A stretch of 64,000 nucleotides of DNA from Glycocaulis abyssi (GTDB taxonomy: Bacteria; Pseudomonadota; Alphaproteobacteria; Caulobacterales; Maricaulaceae), in the NCBI RefSeq assembly GCF_041429775.1, contig NZ_CP163421.1, forward strand, positions 806,001-870,000. The letters are read 5' to 3'. Shown piece by piece: positions 50,673-61,300 of this stretch. Numbering within the stretch: position 1 is the first letter of the stretch; each line of letters starts with the position of its first letter. A program made the position numbers and the translations under genes. The notes below the pieces were generated by a model that saw only the letters and a program-made list of their open reading frames with translations, was not told the DNA's origin and searched no databases.

Positions 50673-52679
50673 ATGGCAGTCTCTTCCCCTTCTTCTCTCC
50701 CGCTGAAGCGCCTTTTTGGCCTTTCGGCCAGCCTGATGGCACTGGCGCTGGGGGCAGGTATCGGCCCTGTGCCAATGGCCGCTCACGCCGCCGCCGATGA
50801 GCCCGAAACCATCATCGTCACCGCCACCCGCACCCGCAGGCGCGTACAGGACGAGCCGATCCGGGTGGAGCTGATCGACCGCGAGGAGATCGAGGAAAAG
50901 ATCATCATGTCGCCTGGCAATATCTCGATTTTGCTGGCCGAGACCGGCGGGCTGTGGGTGCAGGCAAGCTCCGCCGCGCTGGGGTCTGCCGGTATCCGCG
51001 TGCAAGGCATGAGCGAGCGTTACACCCTGCTGCTGGCGGACGGATTGCCGCTCTATGGCGGTCAGGCGGGCTCGATCGGCCTGTTGCAGATACCGCCAAC
51101 CGATCTGGGGCGGGTGGAAGTGATTAAAGGCGCGGCGTCCTCGCTCTATGGGGCTTCGGCGCTGGGCGGGATGATCAATCTGGTCTCGCGGCGGCCCTCG
51201 GACGAATTTGAGGGCGAAGCGCTTGCCAACATCACCAGCCAGAGCGGACAGGATGTGACGGGCTACGCATCCGGGCCGTTAAGCGAGACATGGAGCTATT
51301 CACTCACCGGCGGCGGGCACTGGCAGGAGCGGCGCGATCTGGATGGCACTGGATGGGCCGATATTCCCGCCTATCAGCGCTACACGCTGCGCCCGCGCCT
51401 GTTCTGGCAGGGTGCATCGGGGGCAGAGGCGCTGGTGACATTCGGTGCCATGACCGAGCGCCGCCGGGGTGGCGCTCTGCCGGGCCGCACCGTGCCGGAC
51501 GGGTCCGCCTTCGCTCAGGGCCTCGATACGCAGCGCTTCGATGCGGGCCTCAATCTCGACATGCCGCTGGATGCCGGGCTGACGCTCGGCATACGCGCAT
51601 CGGCCATGCGCACAGACCACGATCATCTGTTCGGCGGCGAGACCGGCAGCGACCGCCACCAGACGGGCTTTGCCGAAGTCTCCCTCACCCGCAGCGCGGG
51701 CCGTCACACGCTGGTCGGCGGGGCCGCCGTGGAGATCAATGACTACGCGTCGGACGATTTTGCGGCCTTCAACTATCGCTACACCGTGCCTGGCGTGTTC
51801 GCCCAGTACGATATCGAGCTGACACCGGACCTCACGCTCTCCGCCAGCGCGCGGGCCGATTCCCACAGCGAGTATGGTGAGTTCATCAGCCCGCGCGTCG
51901 CCGCGCTCTACCGCCCCGGCGCGTGGACGGTGCGCGCTTCCGCCGCGCAGGGCTATTTCGCGCCGACGCCTTTTGTAGACGCGATAGAGGAAACCGGGCT
52001 GTCCCGGCTGGAGCCGCTCGCCGGGCGTCAGGCCGAACGCGCCGACACGCTGTCATTTGATGTGGGGCGGCGTTTCGGCCCGGTGGAAGCCAATGTGATC
52101 CTCTTCCAGTCGCGCGTGCGCCACGAGACGGCGCTGGTGCCAACGGGTGTCTCGCTGCCCGACGGCACCGGCCAGATGCAGATCATCAACGCACCGGGAA
52201 CCGCGCAGACACAAGGCGCAGAATGGCTCCTTCGTTACCGCTATGACCACATCACGGTAACGGCGAGCTATATGTTCACCGACGCGGTGTCGTCCGATCC
52301 GGTGACCGGCATGCGGCGCACCACGCCACTCACCCCGCGCCACTCGGCCGGCTTTGTGGCGATGTGGGAGGACCATGACCGTGGGCGTGTGGGCTTTGAA
52401 GCCTATTATACTGGCTCGCAGGAACTCGACGACAATCCCTACCGCACCCGCTCAAAGCCGTTTGTGATGATGGGCATTCTCGGCGAGATCAATCTGGGGC
52501 GGGTCAGCCTCTTCCTCAATGCCGAAAACCTGCTGGACATCCGCCAGAGCCGGTATGATCCGCTGGTGCGCCCTGCCCGCGCGGGCGATGGCCGCTGGAG
52601 CGTCGATGCCTGGACACATACCGACGGCTTCGTTGTCAATGGCGGGGTGCGGATGCGCTTTGGCGGCGGGCATCATTAG
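50673..52679 (+). CDS. TonB-dependent receptor under MerR-type control
   Basis: A 668-residue outer-membrane receptor. The signal peptide (residues 1-38, ending AAHAA) is followed by a TonB-box-like ETIIVTATRTRRRVQDEPIR, a plug domain (VEVIKGAASSLYGASALGGM, INLVSRRP) and a beta barrel ending RMRFGGGHH. The last residue is not aromatic, which is unusual. The start at 50673 is the only one giving a signal peptide; the frame upstream is antisense to merR. Regulation by a metal-sensing MerR suggests a role in metal or metallophore handling. Confidence 0.9.
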   Translation: MAVSSPSSLPLKRLFGLSASLMALALGAGIGPVPMAAHAAADEPETIIVTATRTRRRVQDEPIRVELIDREEIEEKIIMSPGNISILLAETGGLWVQASSAALGSAGIRVQGMSERYTLLLADGLPLYGGQAGSIGLLQIPPTDLGRVEVIKGAASSLYGASALGGMINLVSRRPSDEFEGEALANITSQSGQDVTGYASGPLSETWSYSLTGGGHWQERRDLDGTGWADIPAYQRYTLRPRLFWQGASGAEALVTFGAMTERRRGGALPGRTVPDGSAFAQGLDTQRFDAGLNLDMPLDAGLTLGIRASAMRTDHDHLFGGETGSDRHQTGFAEVSLTRSAGRHTLVGGAAVEINDYASDDFAAFNYRYTVPGVFAQYDIELTPDLTLSASARADSHSEYGEFISPRVAALYRPGAWTVRASAAQGYFAPTPFVDAIEETGLSRLEPLAGRQAERADTLSFDVGRRFGPVEANVILFQSRVRHETALVPTGVSLPDGTGQMQIINAPGTAQTQGAEWLLRYRYDHITVTASYMFTDAVSSDPVTGMRRTTPLTPRHSAGFVAMWEDHDRGRVGFEAYYTGSQELDDNPYRTRSKPFVMMGILGEINLGRVSLFLNAENLLDIRQSRYDPLVRPARAGDGRWSVDAWTHTDGFVVNGGVRMRFGGGHH

Positions 52680-52696
52680 CGGGTACCCGTTACCAG

Positions 52697-53212
52697 CTAG
52701 TCTGGTTCGACATCGCCTCGCGGCGCGGCCAATACCTGGTCGCCATCGACACGGGATCGAGCCTGGATACGCCGTCTCGCGAGCTGTATCAGTGCGGCGA
52801 TTGCGCCGCCCAACACCGCAATTAGCGCGACGATGAGTCCGCTCTGGATGAGCCAGTCGACTGCCTCCGAATTCGGTCCGTCCTGATCGAACCATTCACC
52901 GAGCGCTATCGCTGCGTGGTGCGTGATGTTGAGAAGAAGTATCAAGCAGACGGCGGAGGAAGCCAGCTGCGGCGCCAACGTCCAGAACCGGCCGATTTTT
53001 GCTGCTTCTAATAATACGGCCGCAGCGGCGAACAGCGTGGTTATCACGAGCCCGAAGACTGGCAAGAGAGTTGCCAGCAGGAGGTGATTGCGGGCGGTGT
53101 CACTCGCTGCGTGCGGTAGAAGCGCTCCCAGCAAAGCCACCATGGAGACGGCCGCCGCGCCGGCTCCGATGACACAAGCGATCCCAAGCCCGTATCGTCC
53201 GCCAAACCCCAT
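52697..53212 (-). CDS. Unknown four-helix membrane protein
   Basis: A 171-residue protein with four predicted membrane helices (LGIACVIGAGAAAVSMVALL, HLLLATLLPVFGLVITTLFA, LASSAVCLILLLNITHHAAI, SGLIVALIAVLGGAIAALIQ) and a basic C-terminal tail. I do not recognise the family. It is 10 bases downstream of scoB and convergent with the TonB receptor gene. Confidence 0.68.
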   Translation of the reverse strand: MGFGGRYGLGIACVIGAGAAAVSMVALLGALLPHAASDTARNHLLLATLLPVFGLVITTLFAAAAVLLEAAKIGRFWTLAPQLASSAVCLILLLNITHHAAIALGEWFDQDGPNSEAVDWLIQSGLIVALIAVLGGAIAALIQLARRRIQARSRVDGDQVLAAPRGDVEPD

Positions 53213-53222
53213 TCCGGCGCAC

Positions 53223-53870
53223 CTAGGCCGCCAGCTTGGCGGCCACGCGGTATTTCGCCTCGGTTGATTTGGCGATGTCGTCCAGCGTGATGCCGTCGGC
53301 CAGCTCGATCAGCTCAAGGCCATCTTCCACCACATCGAACACGCCATAGGTGGTGATGACGCGGTCAACACAGCCCTTGCCGGTCAGCGGCAAAGCGCAT
53401 TCTTTCAACAGCTTGGGCGAGCCGTCCTTGGCGGTGTGCTCCATGATGACCACAACACGCTGCACGCCCGCGACGAGATCCATCGCCCCGCCCATGCCCT
53501 TGACCATCTTGCCAGGGATCATCCAGTTGGCGATATCGCCCTTTTCAGAGACTTCCATCGCGCCAAGGATCGACAGATTTATATGCCCGCCGCGGATCAT
53601 GCCGAAGCTGTCTGCCGAGCTGAAATAGCTGGTGCGGCGCAGCTCGGTAATCGTCTGCTTGCCGGCATTGATGAGGTCAGGATCGACCTGGTCCTCGGTC
53701 GGGAACGGACCCATGCCCAGCATGCCGTTCTCTGACTGCAGGGTGACGTCCATATCCTCGGGGATGTAATTGGCCACCAGCGTCGGGATGCCGATGCCCA
53801 GATTGACGTAGAAGCCGTCTTCGAGCTCTTTCGCAGCGCGTTCGGCGAGTTGGTCGCGGGTCCATGCCAT
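53223..53870 (-). CDS. scoB: 3-oxoacid CoA-transferase subunit B
   Basis: A 215-residue family I CoA-transferase beta subunit: [20 protein letters not shown], then [14 protein letters not shown] with the catalytic Glu in SENG, and [20 protein letters not shown]. With subunit A it transfers CoA from succinyl-CoA to acetoacetate or a similar 3-oxoacid. Order A then B on the minus strand with a 14-base gap. Confidence 0.95.
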   Translation of the reverse strand: MAWTRDQLAERAAKELEDGFYVNLGIGIPTLVANYIPEDMDVTLQSENGMLGMGPFPTEDQVDPDLINAGKQTITELRRTSYFSSADSFGMIRGGHINLSILGAMEVSEKGDIANWMIPGKMVKGMGGAMDLVAGVQRVVVIMEHTAKDGSPKLLKECALPLTGKGCVDRVITTYGVFDVVEDGLELIELADGITLDDIAKSTEAKYRVAAKLAA

Positions 53871-53884
53871 GATCTGTCTCTCCC

Positions 53885-54580
53885 TTAAGCCGCGCGCACG
53901 GTGCGCTGTTCGATGCGCTTCTCGTGGCTACCCTTGATGATGCGCTGAACAAAGATGCCCGGCGTGTGGATATTGTCGGGGTCGAGGCTGCCGACCGGCA
54001 CAATCTCTTCCACTTCGGCGACGGTCACCTGGCCGGCGGTTGCCATCATCGGGTTGAAATTGCGCGCGGTTTTCCGATAGACGAGATTGCCTTCGCTATC
54101 GCCTTTCCACGCCTTGACGATTGCGAGATCGGCCTTCAGGCCGGTTTCCATCACATAGGTCTCGCCATCGAAATCGCGATGGTCCTTGCCTTCGGCGACC
54201 AGCGTGCCAACGCCGGTCTTGGTGAAGAAGGCGGGAATGCCTGCGCCCCCTGCCCGGATACGTTCGGCCAGCGTGCCTTGCGGATTGAATTCCAGCTCCA
54301 GCTCGCCGGAGAGGTATTGCTTCTCGAAGGTCTTGTTCTCGCCGACATAGGACGAGACCATTTTCCTGATCTGGCGCGTGTGCAGCAGCAGGCCCAGCCC
54401 GAAATCATCCACACCGGCATTGTTGGAAATGACGGTGAGATCCTTCGCGCCGCTATCGCGCAGGGCCAGGATCAGGTTTTCAGGAATGCCGCACAGTCCG
54501 AAACCGCCGGCCATCACGGTCATGCCGTCAAAGGTCAGGCCCTCGAGAGCAGAAACCGCATCCGCATAGACTTTTTTCAC
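53885..54580 (-). CDS. scoA: 3-oxoacid CoA-transferase subunit A
   Basis: A 231-residue alpha subunit: [20 protein letters not shown] with the CoA-transferase signature [29 protein letters not shown], and ELELNPQGT-like [20 protein letters not shown]. Start at 54580 is followed by the standard [14 protein letters not shown]. Forms an operon with scoB. Confidence 0.95.
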   Translation of the reverse strand: MKKVYADAVSALEGLTFDGMTVMAGGFGLCGIPENLILALRDSGAKDLTVISNNAGVDDFGLGLLLHTRQIRKMVSSYVGENKTFEKQYLSGELELEFNPQGTLAERIRAGGAGIPAFFTKTGVGTLVAEGKDHRDFDGETYVMETGLKADLAIVKAWKGDSEGNLVYRKTARNFNPMMATAGQVTVAEVEEIVPVGSLDPDNIHTPGIFVQRIIKGSHEKRIEQRTVRAA

Positions 54581-54735
54581 CTTGGGCGTCCTCCGGATAA
54601 AAATTCAACGCGCGTTGTATAGTTCGCAGGCGGGCATCCGCCAAGCGGGAGTTGCGCATTTTGATGCTGCGCACGGGATAACCGATTGGCCGGGCCGGGT
54701 CCATGGCGGCCGGATGAAAGCCGCAGACGCGAAAA

Positions 54736-54767
54736 CGCCGGACTGGAGGTTGGCCTCCAGTCCGGCG
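54736..54767 (-). terminator. Strong intrinsic terminator of brkB
   Basis: A perfect 14-bp stem, CGCCGGACTGGAGG and CCTCCAGTCCGGCG, with a four-base loop. On the minus strand it is followed by TTTTC (54731-54735). It lies 118 bases downstream of the brkB stop codon. The remainder of the 304-base stretch 54581-54884 holds the scoA promoter region and no supported gene. Confidence 0.85.
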
Positions 54768-54884
54768 CTGGTTGAGGAAACACTTGCCTCACGAAGCCCG
54801 GATCCGGCGAGGGACTGGGAACACATGGCCCGGACTTCGAGGCCGAGAAAAGCAAACCCTAGCTGAACCGTTCCTGAACAGTGC

Positions 54885-55781
54885 CTATCCGCCATTCCTG
54901 CGGAAATATTCCTTGTCGGTTTCCACCGCGATGGCACCGCCGAAGAACAGCACATAGGCCGCCCAGTATATCCAGATCAGGAATACGATCACCGCGCCCA
55001 GCGAGCCATAGATCGAGGCATTCACGAAGGCCGAAACATAACCCGCGAAGCCTGCCGACAGCGTCATCCAGAGGACGGTGGAGGTCGCAGCACCGATCAG
55101 GCACGCCGCCCAGCTGGTTTCGCCGGTGCGCTGCATCACATAGCGGTAGAGCAATGCCAGAACCAGGAACATGCCGCCAACCGAGAGTGTCACCGGATTG
55201 ATGAGCAGGCCGACCTCTTCGCCATCCAGACCAAGCACCTCGAGCGCCGGGCTGAGGACCGCCGGGACGAAAATAATGGTCAGATTGGCCGCGATCAGCA
55301 GGCCGATACCGACCAGCACGGCCATCATGGCCACGAAATTATAGCGCACCAGCGAACGCAGCCCTTCGCGCCCGGCAATGGAGTTGAGCCCGGTAATGAC
55401 CGCCTTGGTGCCGCGCGAGGCGGCAAACAGCGCGATCACCAGCGCGATGGCGCCCTGCAGGGTCAGCGCCGTGGAGGAGGTGGTGGCCAGTAGCGAGAGC
55501 TGGTTCATCAGGAAGCGGCCCACATCGGGCGGCAGCATCTCTGCCATGCGGCTTACCTGCTCATAGGCTTCCGCCTCGTCATGGATCAACCCGTAAATCG
55601 ATGCCAGCACTGCGAAAGCGGGAAATAGCCCAAGCAGCGCAAAGAAGGACGCCCCGCCCGCAAACAGCATCACCTCGCGCTGGATGATCCGGTGGAAAGC
55701 GCGCACGGGGACGGCCACCGGGCCGATGCGCATGACGGCCTCGGCCAGGGGCTTGAGACGGTCCAGTTGTGTTTTGAGCAC
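54885..55781 (-). CDS. YihY/BrkB-family inner-membrane protein
   Basis: A 298-residue protein with six predicted helices. Family motifs are MLFAGGASFFALLGLFPAFA, then GTKAVITGLNSIAGREG, GEEVGLLINPVTLSVGGMFL and YGSLGAVIVFLIWIYWAAYV. Former names (virulence factor BrkB, RNase BN) are historical; the function is not established, possibly transport. It is single-gene, ending in the terminator at 54736-54767. Confidence 0.92.
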   Translation of the reverse strand: MLKTQLDRLKPLAEAVMRIGPVAVPVRAFHRIIQREVMLFAGGASFFALLGLFPAFAVLASIYGLIHDEAEAYEQVSRMAEMLPPDVGRFLMNQLSLLATTSSTALTLQGAIALVIALFAASRGTKAVITGLNSIAGREGLRSLVRYNFVAMMAVLVGIGLLIAANLTIIFVPAVLSPALEVLGLDGEEVGLLINPVTLSVGGMFLVLALLYRYVMQRTGETSWAACLIGAATSTVLWMTLSAGFAGYVSAFVNASIYGSLGAVIVFLIWIYWAAYVLFFGGAIAVETDKEYFRRNGG

Positions 55782-55834
55782 CTAGCTTGCCTTCCTGATG
55801 GCTGGTGTCCGTTCTACGGCGAAGACCGGTGCAG

Positions 55835-56988
55835 TTAAACAGGCTCGCTGCGACGCCCGAACGCGCCCTTGCTTTCAAGGTCTGCAATTTCTGCGGCCCC
55901 AAAGCCCCAGTCGGCCAGCACGCTCTGCGTATCGGCTCCGGGCGCAGGCGCTGGTCCCTGAATGGCACCGGGCGTTTTCGAAAAGCGCGGCGCGGGCGCT
56001 GCCTGACGCACGCCAGCTACATCGGTGAACACGCCGCGTTCGGCCATGTGCGGGTGGCTGGCCGCCTCCTCGGTCGTCAGCACCGGCGCAAAGCAGGCAT
56101 CGCTGCCCTCCAGCTCGGCGCACCATTCATCGCGTGTCCTTGAGGCGAAAGCCGCTTCCAGCTTGGCGCGCTGCGCCCCCCACTGGCTGGCATCATAGGG
56201 GTTTGCCATCACTGGATCGCCGGTCAGAGCGAGTTTTTCCAGCAGCAAGGCGTAGAACTCCGGCTCCAGCGGGCCGATGGAGACATGCTTGCCGTCGGCG
56301 CATTTATAGGTGCCGTAGAAGGCCGCGCCGCCATCGAGCAGGTTCTCGCCCCTGCCCCGGTTCCAGACGCCCATGGCCTGCAACTGGTGTATCGCACCCA
56401 TCAGCGAGGCCGCGCCGTCGACAATGGCGGCGTCCACCACCTGCCCCTCGCCCGTCGCGCGGGCATGGGTGAGCGCGGCCAGCACCCCGAAAGCGAGATA
56501 CAGCGAGCCGCCACCGAAATCGCCAACCAGATTGAGCGGAATGGCCGGACTGTCCGGCGTGCCCATCGCGTCCAGCGCGCCCGTCAGCGAGATATAATTG
56601 ATGTCATGCCCGGCCGCGTGCGCCAGCGGGCCATGCTGGCCCCAACCCGTCATCCGTCCGTAAACCAGCGCCTTGTTGCGCTGGTGGGCGATGTCCGGAC
56701 CGAGGCCCAGCCGCTCCATCACGCCGGGGCGATAGCCTTCCAGCAGGATGTCGGCGCGGCTGATAAGCTCCAGGCACGCCTCGACTGCGGCCGGGTTTTT
56801 CAGATCGAACGCAGCAGAGCGCCGTCCGCGCGCCAGAATCTCGCCGCGCCGCCGCCGTGTGCGCCCGGCCGGTCAATACGCACCACGTCCGCACCCAGAT
56901 CCGACAAAAGCATCGCTGCAAAAGGTGCAGGCCCCAGCCCAACAAATTCAATCACTTTAACGCCACGCAAAGGGCCTTGTGCGTTCAT
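55835..56988 (-). pseudogene. CaiB/BaiF-type CoA-transferase (alpha-methylacyl-CoA racemase-like), frameshifted
   Basis: The N-terminal part (ATG at 56988: [20 protein letters not shown], then [17 protein letters not shown]) and the rest are in different frames. The second frame carries [35 protein letters not shown] and continues normally to a stop at 55835. The break falls in the run of GGC repeats near 56848-56860, where one base gained or lost would restore a full protein of about 380 residues. The product would isomerise 2-methylacyl-CoA or transfer CoA. It may be a true frameshift or a sequencing error in GC-rich DNA. Confidence 0.85.
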
Positions 56989-57038
56989 GGAGCTGCTCCG
57001 GGTAGCGAAATAATGGTGCGTTTGAAGGAATTCGGGTT

Positions 57039-58370
57039 GTGACACTGAAATTACATCGACACAATGCCAGCTCTGTCAGGTTCGGGGGACCGATGGGGCG
57101 TGCTGTCACACTACTTGTTTGCGGAAACGCAGAAGCCGCGGGGGAACTCGCCGCAGAGCTATGTGACCTGGGCTTTGCCGCACGTCCGGTGAGCGCGCAG
57201 GCTGCCCATGCCGCCCTGCAATCAGAACCCGTTGATGCCATCGTCGCGCTAGAGCCGCTTGATTGCGCGGCAGACCTGCCGGCGCGGGCGGTGATTTCCC
57301 TTGCTGGCGCTTTTGAGGGCGCACACGCCGCCATCGTGCCGCCCGCTCACCCGATCCAGATCGCCGCGCGGGTGCGTTCGCTCCTGCGCCTGGGCGTGCT
57401 GGAAGAAACCGCGCGTCAAAGGCTGGCTGATCTCGGCGATGCCGGACATTTGCTGCACAAGTCCGAGCCGAAGGGCGGGCCTATCTCCGTGCTGTATGCC
57501 GGGCCGCCTGACCCGGCCTATCTCAGGCTGGAGCACGCGCTGGAACAGGCAAATGCCCAGACGGTGGCGGCATTTTCCACCTTCAACGCCTTTGACTATC
57601 TCCATGAACGTGCGTTTGACGCGGTCGTTCTCAACACCCGGCCAAAGCCGGACGTGGCCCACACGGTCTGTTCGGCGATGCGCCGCAATACACGCCTTTA
57701 CCACACCCCGACCGTGCTTCTGAGCCATGACGAGGTGTATCGCGCCGCCGACGAGGCGTTTGCGCGCGGGGCGTCGGATATTCTGCCTGCATCGCTGGAT
57801 GCTGATGATCTGGCTGCCCGCATTCTGGCGCTGGCTCAGGAACGCCGGCGCCGGCGCCTTTCGAAGGGGCTGCTGGAATCGTGCCGGGTGTCGGCAGTGC
57901 TCGATAGCGAAACAGACCTCTTCAACGACACGTTCGGCCGCCGCCATTTGTCCAGCCTGATCGATGTTGCGCAGACCCAGGGCCTGCCGCTTTCGCTGAT
58001 CGGGCTGAGAGCGTCCATTCCCGGCGCGGCGGGGCCGTCCGATGGACGTCACGCCTCCGGCGCGCTCAACCAGTTTGCCTCCATGCTGCGTCACTGTGTG
58101 CGGGCCGAGGATCTGGCCGTACGCCTGTCGGCCAACACCTTCTATCTCGCCTTGCCCGGCACCAGCACCGTCGATGCTCAGGTTGTTGCCGCGCGCGTTG
58201 CCGCGATTGCCGAGTGCACGGCCTATGAGGGTGAAGACCCCCAAACGCCCTTCCGCATCGTGCTGCGCCATGAAGTGGCCGATGCGGGCTCTGGCGACAA
58301 GGCGCAGACCCTTATCGCACGGGCCTTCAATGCCCTGCATCCGGAGCGCGCTGCGGTAGCGGCCGTTTAG
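57039..58370 (+). CDS. PopA-like degenerate GGDEF protein, c-di-GMP receptor candidate
   Basis: A 443-residue protein (GTG start at 57039 after AAGGAATTCGGGTT; the ATG at 57093 after GGGGGA is an alternative). Two degenerate receiver-like domains (about 22-125 and 150-270, the latter with [13 protein letters not shown] and [10 protein letters not shown]) precede a GGDEF-like domain (about 285-435). At the active-site position SANTF (364-368) replaces GGDEF, so it cannot make c-di-GMP. The inhibitory-site motif RxxD is kept as RAED (355-358), exactly five residues before it. REC-REC-GGDEF with intact I-site is the layout of Caulobacter PopA, which binds c-di-GMP and guides proteolysis in the cell cycle. 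Convergent with mfd, 4-base overlap. Confidence 0.78.
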   Translation: MTLKLHRHNASSVRFGGPMGRAVTLLVCGNAEAAGELAAELCDLGFAARPVSAQAAHAALQSEPVDAIVALEPLDCAADLPARAVISLAGAFEGAHAAIVPPAHPIQIAARVRSLLRLGVLEETARQRLADLGDAGHLLHKSEPKGGPISVLYAGPPDPAYLRLEHALEQANAQTVAAFSTFNAFDYLHERAFDAVVLNTRPKPDVAHTVCSAMRRNTRLYHTPTVLLSHDEVYRAADEAFARGASDILPASLDADDLAARILALAQERRRRRLSKGLLESCRVSAVLDSETDLFNDTFGRRHLSSLIDVAQTQGLPLSLIGLRASIPGAAGPSDGRHASGALNQFASMLRHCVRAEDLAVRLSANTFYLALPGTSTVDAQVVAARVAAIAECTAYEGEDPQTPFRIVLRHEVADAGSGDKAQTLIARAFNALHPERAAVAAV

Positions 58371-61300
58371 GCAGCCGCTTTCCCGCGGGATGCAGCATCG
58401 GCAATCGGAGCGATCAGGCGCTGTACGCCTTTAAGGCGCTCGCCCACATCCGGGAAATCGCCGCGCAGCACCATCGAATTATCGGGCCGCAGCTTGTAGT
58501 CGGCGGGCCGCTTGTTCATCAGATCGATCAGCGCCATCGGATCCTTGAAGGCGTGATCGCGGAAGGTTGCCACCGCGCCCTTCGGCCCGGCATCGAGCTT
58601 GGCGATACCGGCGCGCTTGCACAGCGCCTTGATGGCGACGACTTGCATCAGGCTTTCCACTTCATCAGGCAGCGGGCCGAACCGGTCGATCAGTTCGGCG
58701 GCAAACGCCTCGCGCTCCTGCTTCGTGTCGAGCTTTGATAAACGCCGGTAAAGCCCCATACGCACATCAAGATCGGGAACGTAATGGTCCGGGATCAGCA
58801 CCGCTGCGCCGGTATTGATCTGCGGTGACCAGTCGCCCTCATCCAGCGCCGGGCCATCGGTTTTCAGCGAGGCAACGGCTTCTTCCAGCATGGCCTGATA
58901 GAGCTCCACGCCAACATCGCGGATATGCCCCGACTGCTCCTCACCCAGCAGATTGCCGCCGCCGCGCAAATCAAGATCGTGGCTAGCCAGCGTGAAACCT
59001 GCCCCCAGGCTATCGAGCGACTGCAGCACTTTCAGCCGCTTCTCCGCGCCTTCGGTGATCTTCTCGCGCGCAGGCGTGGTGAGATAGGCGTAGGCGCGCG
59101 CCTTGGAGCGCCCTACCCGTCCGCGCAGCTGGTAAAGCTGGGCCAGCCCGAACCGGTCGGCGCGGTGAACCACCAGCGTATTGGCCGTCGGCACGTCGAT
59201 GCCGGATTCCACGATCGTGGTGGATAGGAGCACATCGAACCGGCCTTCATAGAAGGCGGTCATAATGTCTTCCAGCGCGGTGGCGGCCATCTGGCCATGG
59301 GCAATCTCGAAGCTGATTTCCGGCACCGCTTCGCGCAGGAATTCGGCCGTGTCCTCAAGATCGGAAATACGCGGCACCACGAAGAAGCTCTGCCCACCCC
59401 GGTATTTCTCGCGCAGCAGCGCCTCGCGCGCGGTAACCGGATCGAACGGCGCGACATAGGTGCGCACGGCCAGACGATCCACGGGCGGCGTAGCGATGAT
59501 GGAGAGATCGCGTATCCCGCTCATCGCCAGTTGCAGCGTGCGGGGGATGGGCGTTGCGGTCAGGGTCAGCACGTGGACATCGGTGCGCAGCTCTTTCAGG
59601 CGCTCCTTATGCTTCACCCCGAAATGCTGCTCCTCGTCGATCACCAGCAGGCCAAGATCGGAGAAGGTGATCGTCTTGGCCAGCAGGGCGTGGGTGCCGA
59701 CGACGATCTCGCAGCGCCCCTCCGCCAGCTCAATGCGCGTTTCGGCCGCTTCCTTCGCGCCGACCAGCCGCGAGAGGTGGCGCACCTTGACCGGCCAGCC
59801 CTTGAAGCGCTCCACGAACGTGTTGAAGTGCTGGCGGGCGAGCAGCGTTGTCGGCGCCACCACCGCCACCTGCTTGCCGCTCATCGCGGTGATGAAGGCC
59901 GCGCGCAGCGCGACTTCGGTCTTGCCAAAGCCCACATCGCCGCAGATCAGCCGGTCCATCGGCCAGCCGCGCGCCAGATCCTCGAACACATCCTCAATGG
60001 CCGAAAGCTGGTCGTCGGTCTCGGCAAACGGGAAGCGCGCGGCAAACTCGTCGTAAATGCCCGCTGGCGGTTCGATCACCGTGCCTTCGCGGGCATTGCG
60101 CTCTGCCGCGATGCGGATCAGCTCGTCGGCCATGTCGCGCAGGCGCTTTTTCGCCTTCGCCTTGCGCGCCTGCCAGGCAACACCACCCAGTCTGTCCAGC
60201 TGCGCGGTCTCGCTGTCATTGCCGTAGCGCGAGAGCAGCTCGATATTCTCTACCGGCAGGAAGAGCTTGGCCGCGCCGGCATATTCCAGCTCCAGACAAT
60301 CGTGCGGCGCGTCCTGCACGGTCAGCGTTTTGAGGCCCAGATAGCGCCCCAGCCCGTGATCGGAATGGACCACCAGATCACCGGCCGAAAGGCTGCCCGC
60401 CTCCGTGATGAAGTCGGCATTCTTGCGCTTGCGCACCCGGCGGGCCAGCCGGTCGCCCAGAATGTCCTGCTCGGCGACGACCGCCAGCGTGTCGGTCTCG
60501 AACCCCTGCTCGAGCGGCAGGACGACGCGCGCAATCGCGCTTTTGGGCAGGCCCTGAACCGCATTCCAGTCACGCGCGATGGCTATTGGAGCAAGCCCAT
60601 GCTCGCCCAGCACGCTCGCCAGCCGGTCTGACGCGCCTTCGGTCCAGCCTGCGACCATCACCCGCTTGCCGGACTGGCGAAGCTGGACGATATGCTGGCG
60701 CGCGGCGTCAAACACGTTGTGGCCGGCCTGACGTTCAGCCGCAAAGCTGCGCCCGATCCGACCCGGCAGGGTGACGACATGCTCGCCCGGCTCGTGCAGG
60801 GCTGTGAAGCGGCGCGTGGCGCGCGTGCTCAGCATCGCCTCCCACTCATCGCCGGTGAGATAGAGCGCTTCAGGCTCCAGCGCGCGGTAGACCGGCGCGG
60901 AGAACGCACCCTTGCCGGTGCTGGCCTGCGCGGCATCCTGGCGGGCCTGATAATAGTCCGCGATCTGTTCGAGGCGCTCGGCGACCGCATCGCTGCTCAG
61001 CGGATCGAGCGCGGTAATGCCGCTGTCTCCCAGGTAATCGAACACCGTCTCCATGCGCTCATGGAAAAGCGGCAGCCAGTGCTCGGCCCCTTGCGGGCGC
61101 GCGCCTGCGCTGACCGAATCGTAGACCGGATCACCCGACACCGCGCCGCCAAAGCGTTTCAGGAAGCCCGAACGGAAGCGCGAGATCGCCGCCTCGTCGA
61201 TCAGCACTTCGCTGACCGGCGTGAACTCCACGCCTTTGAGCTGGCGGGTGGTGCGCTGCGTCTCGACATCAAAGGCGCGCACCGATTCCAGCGTATCGCC

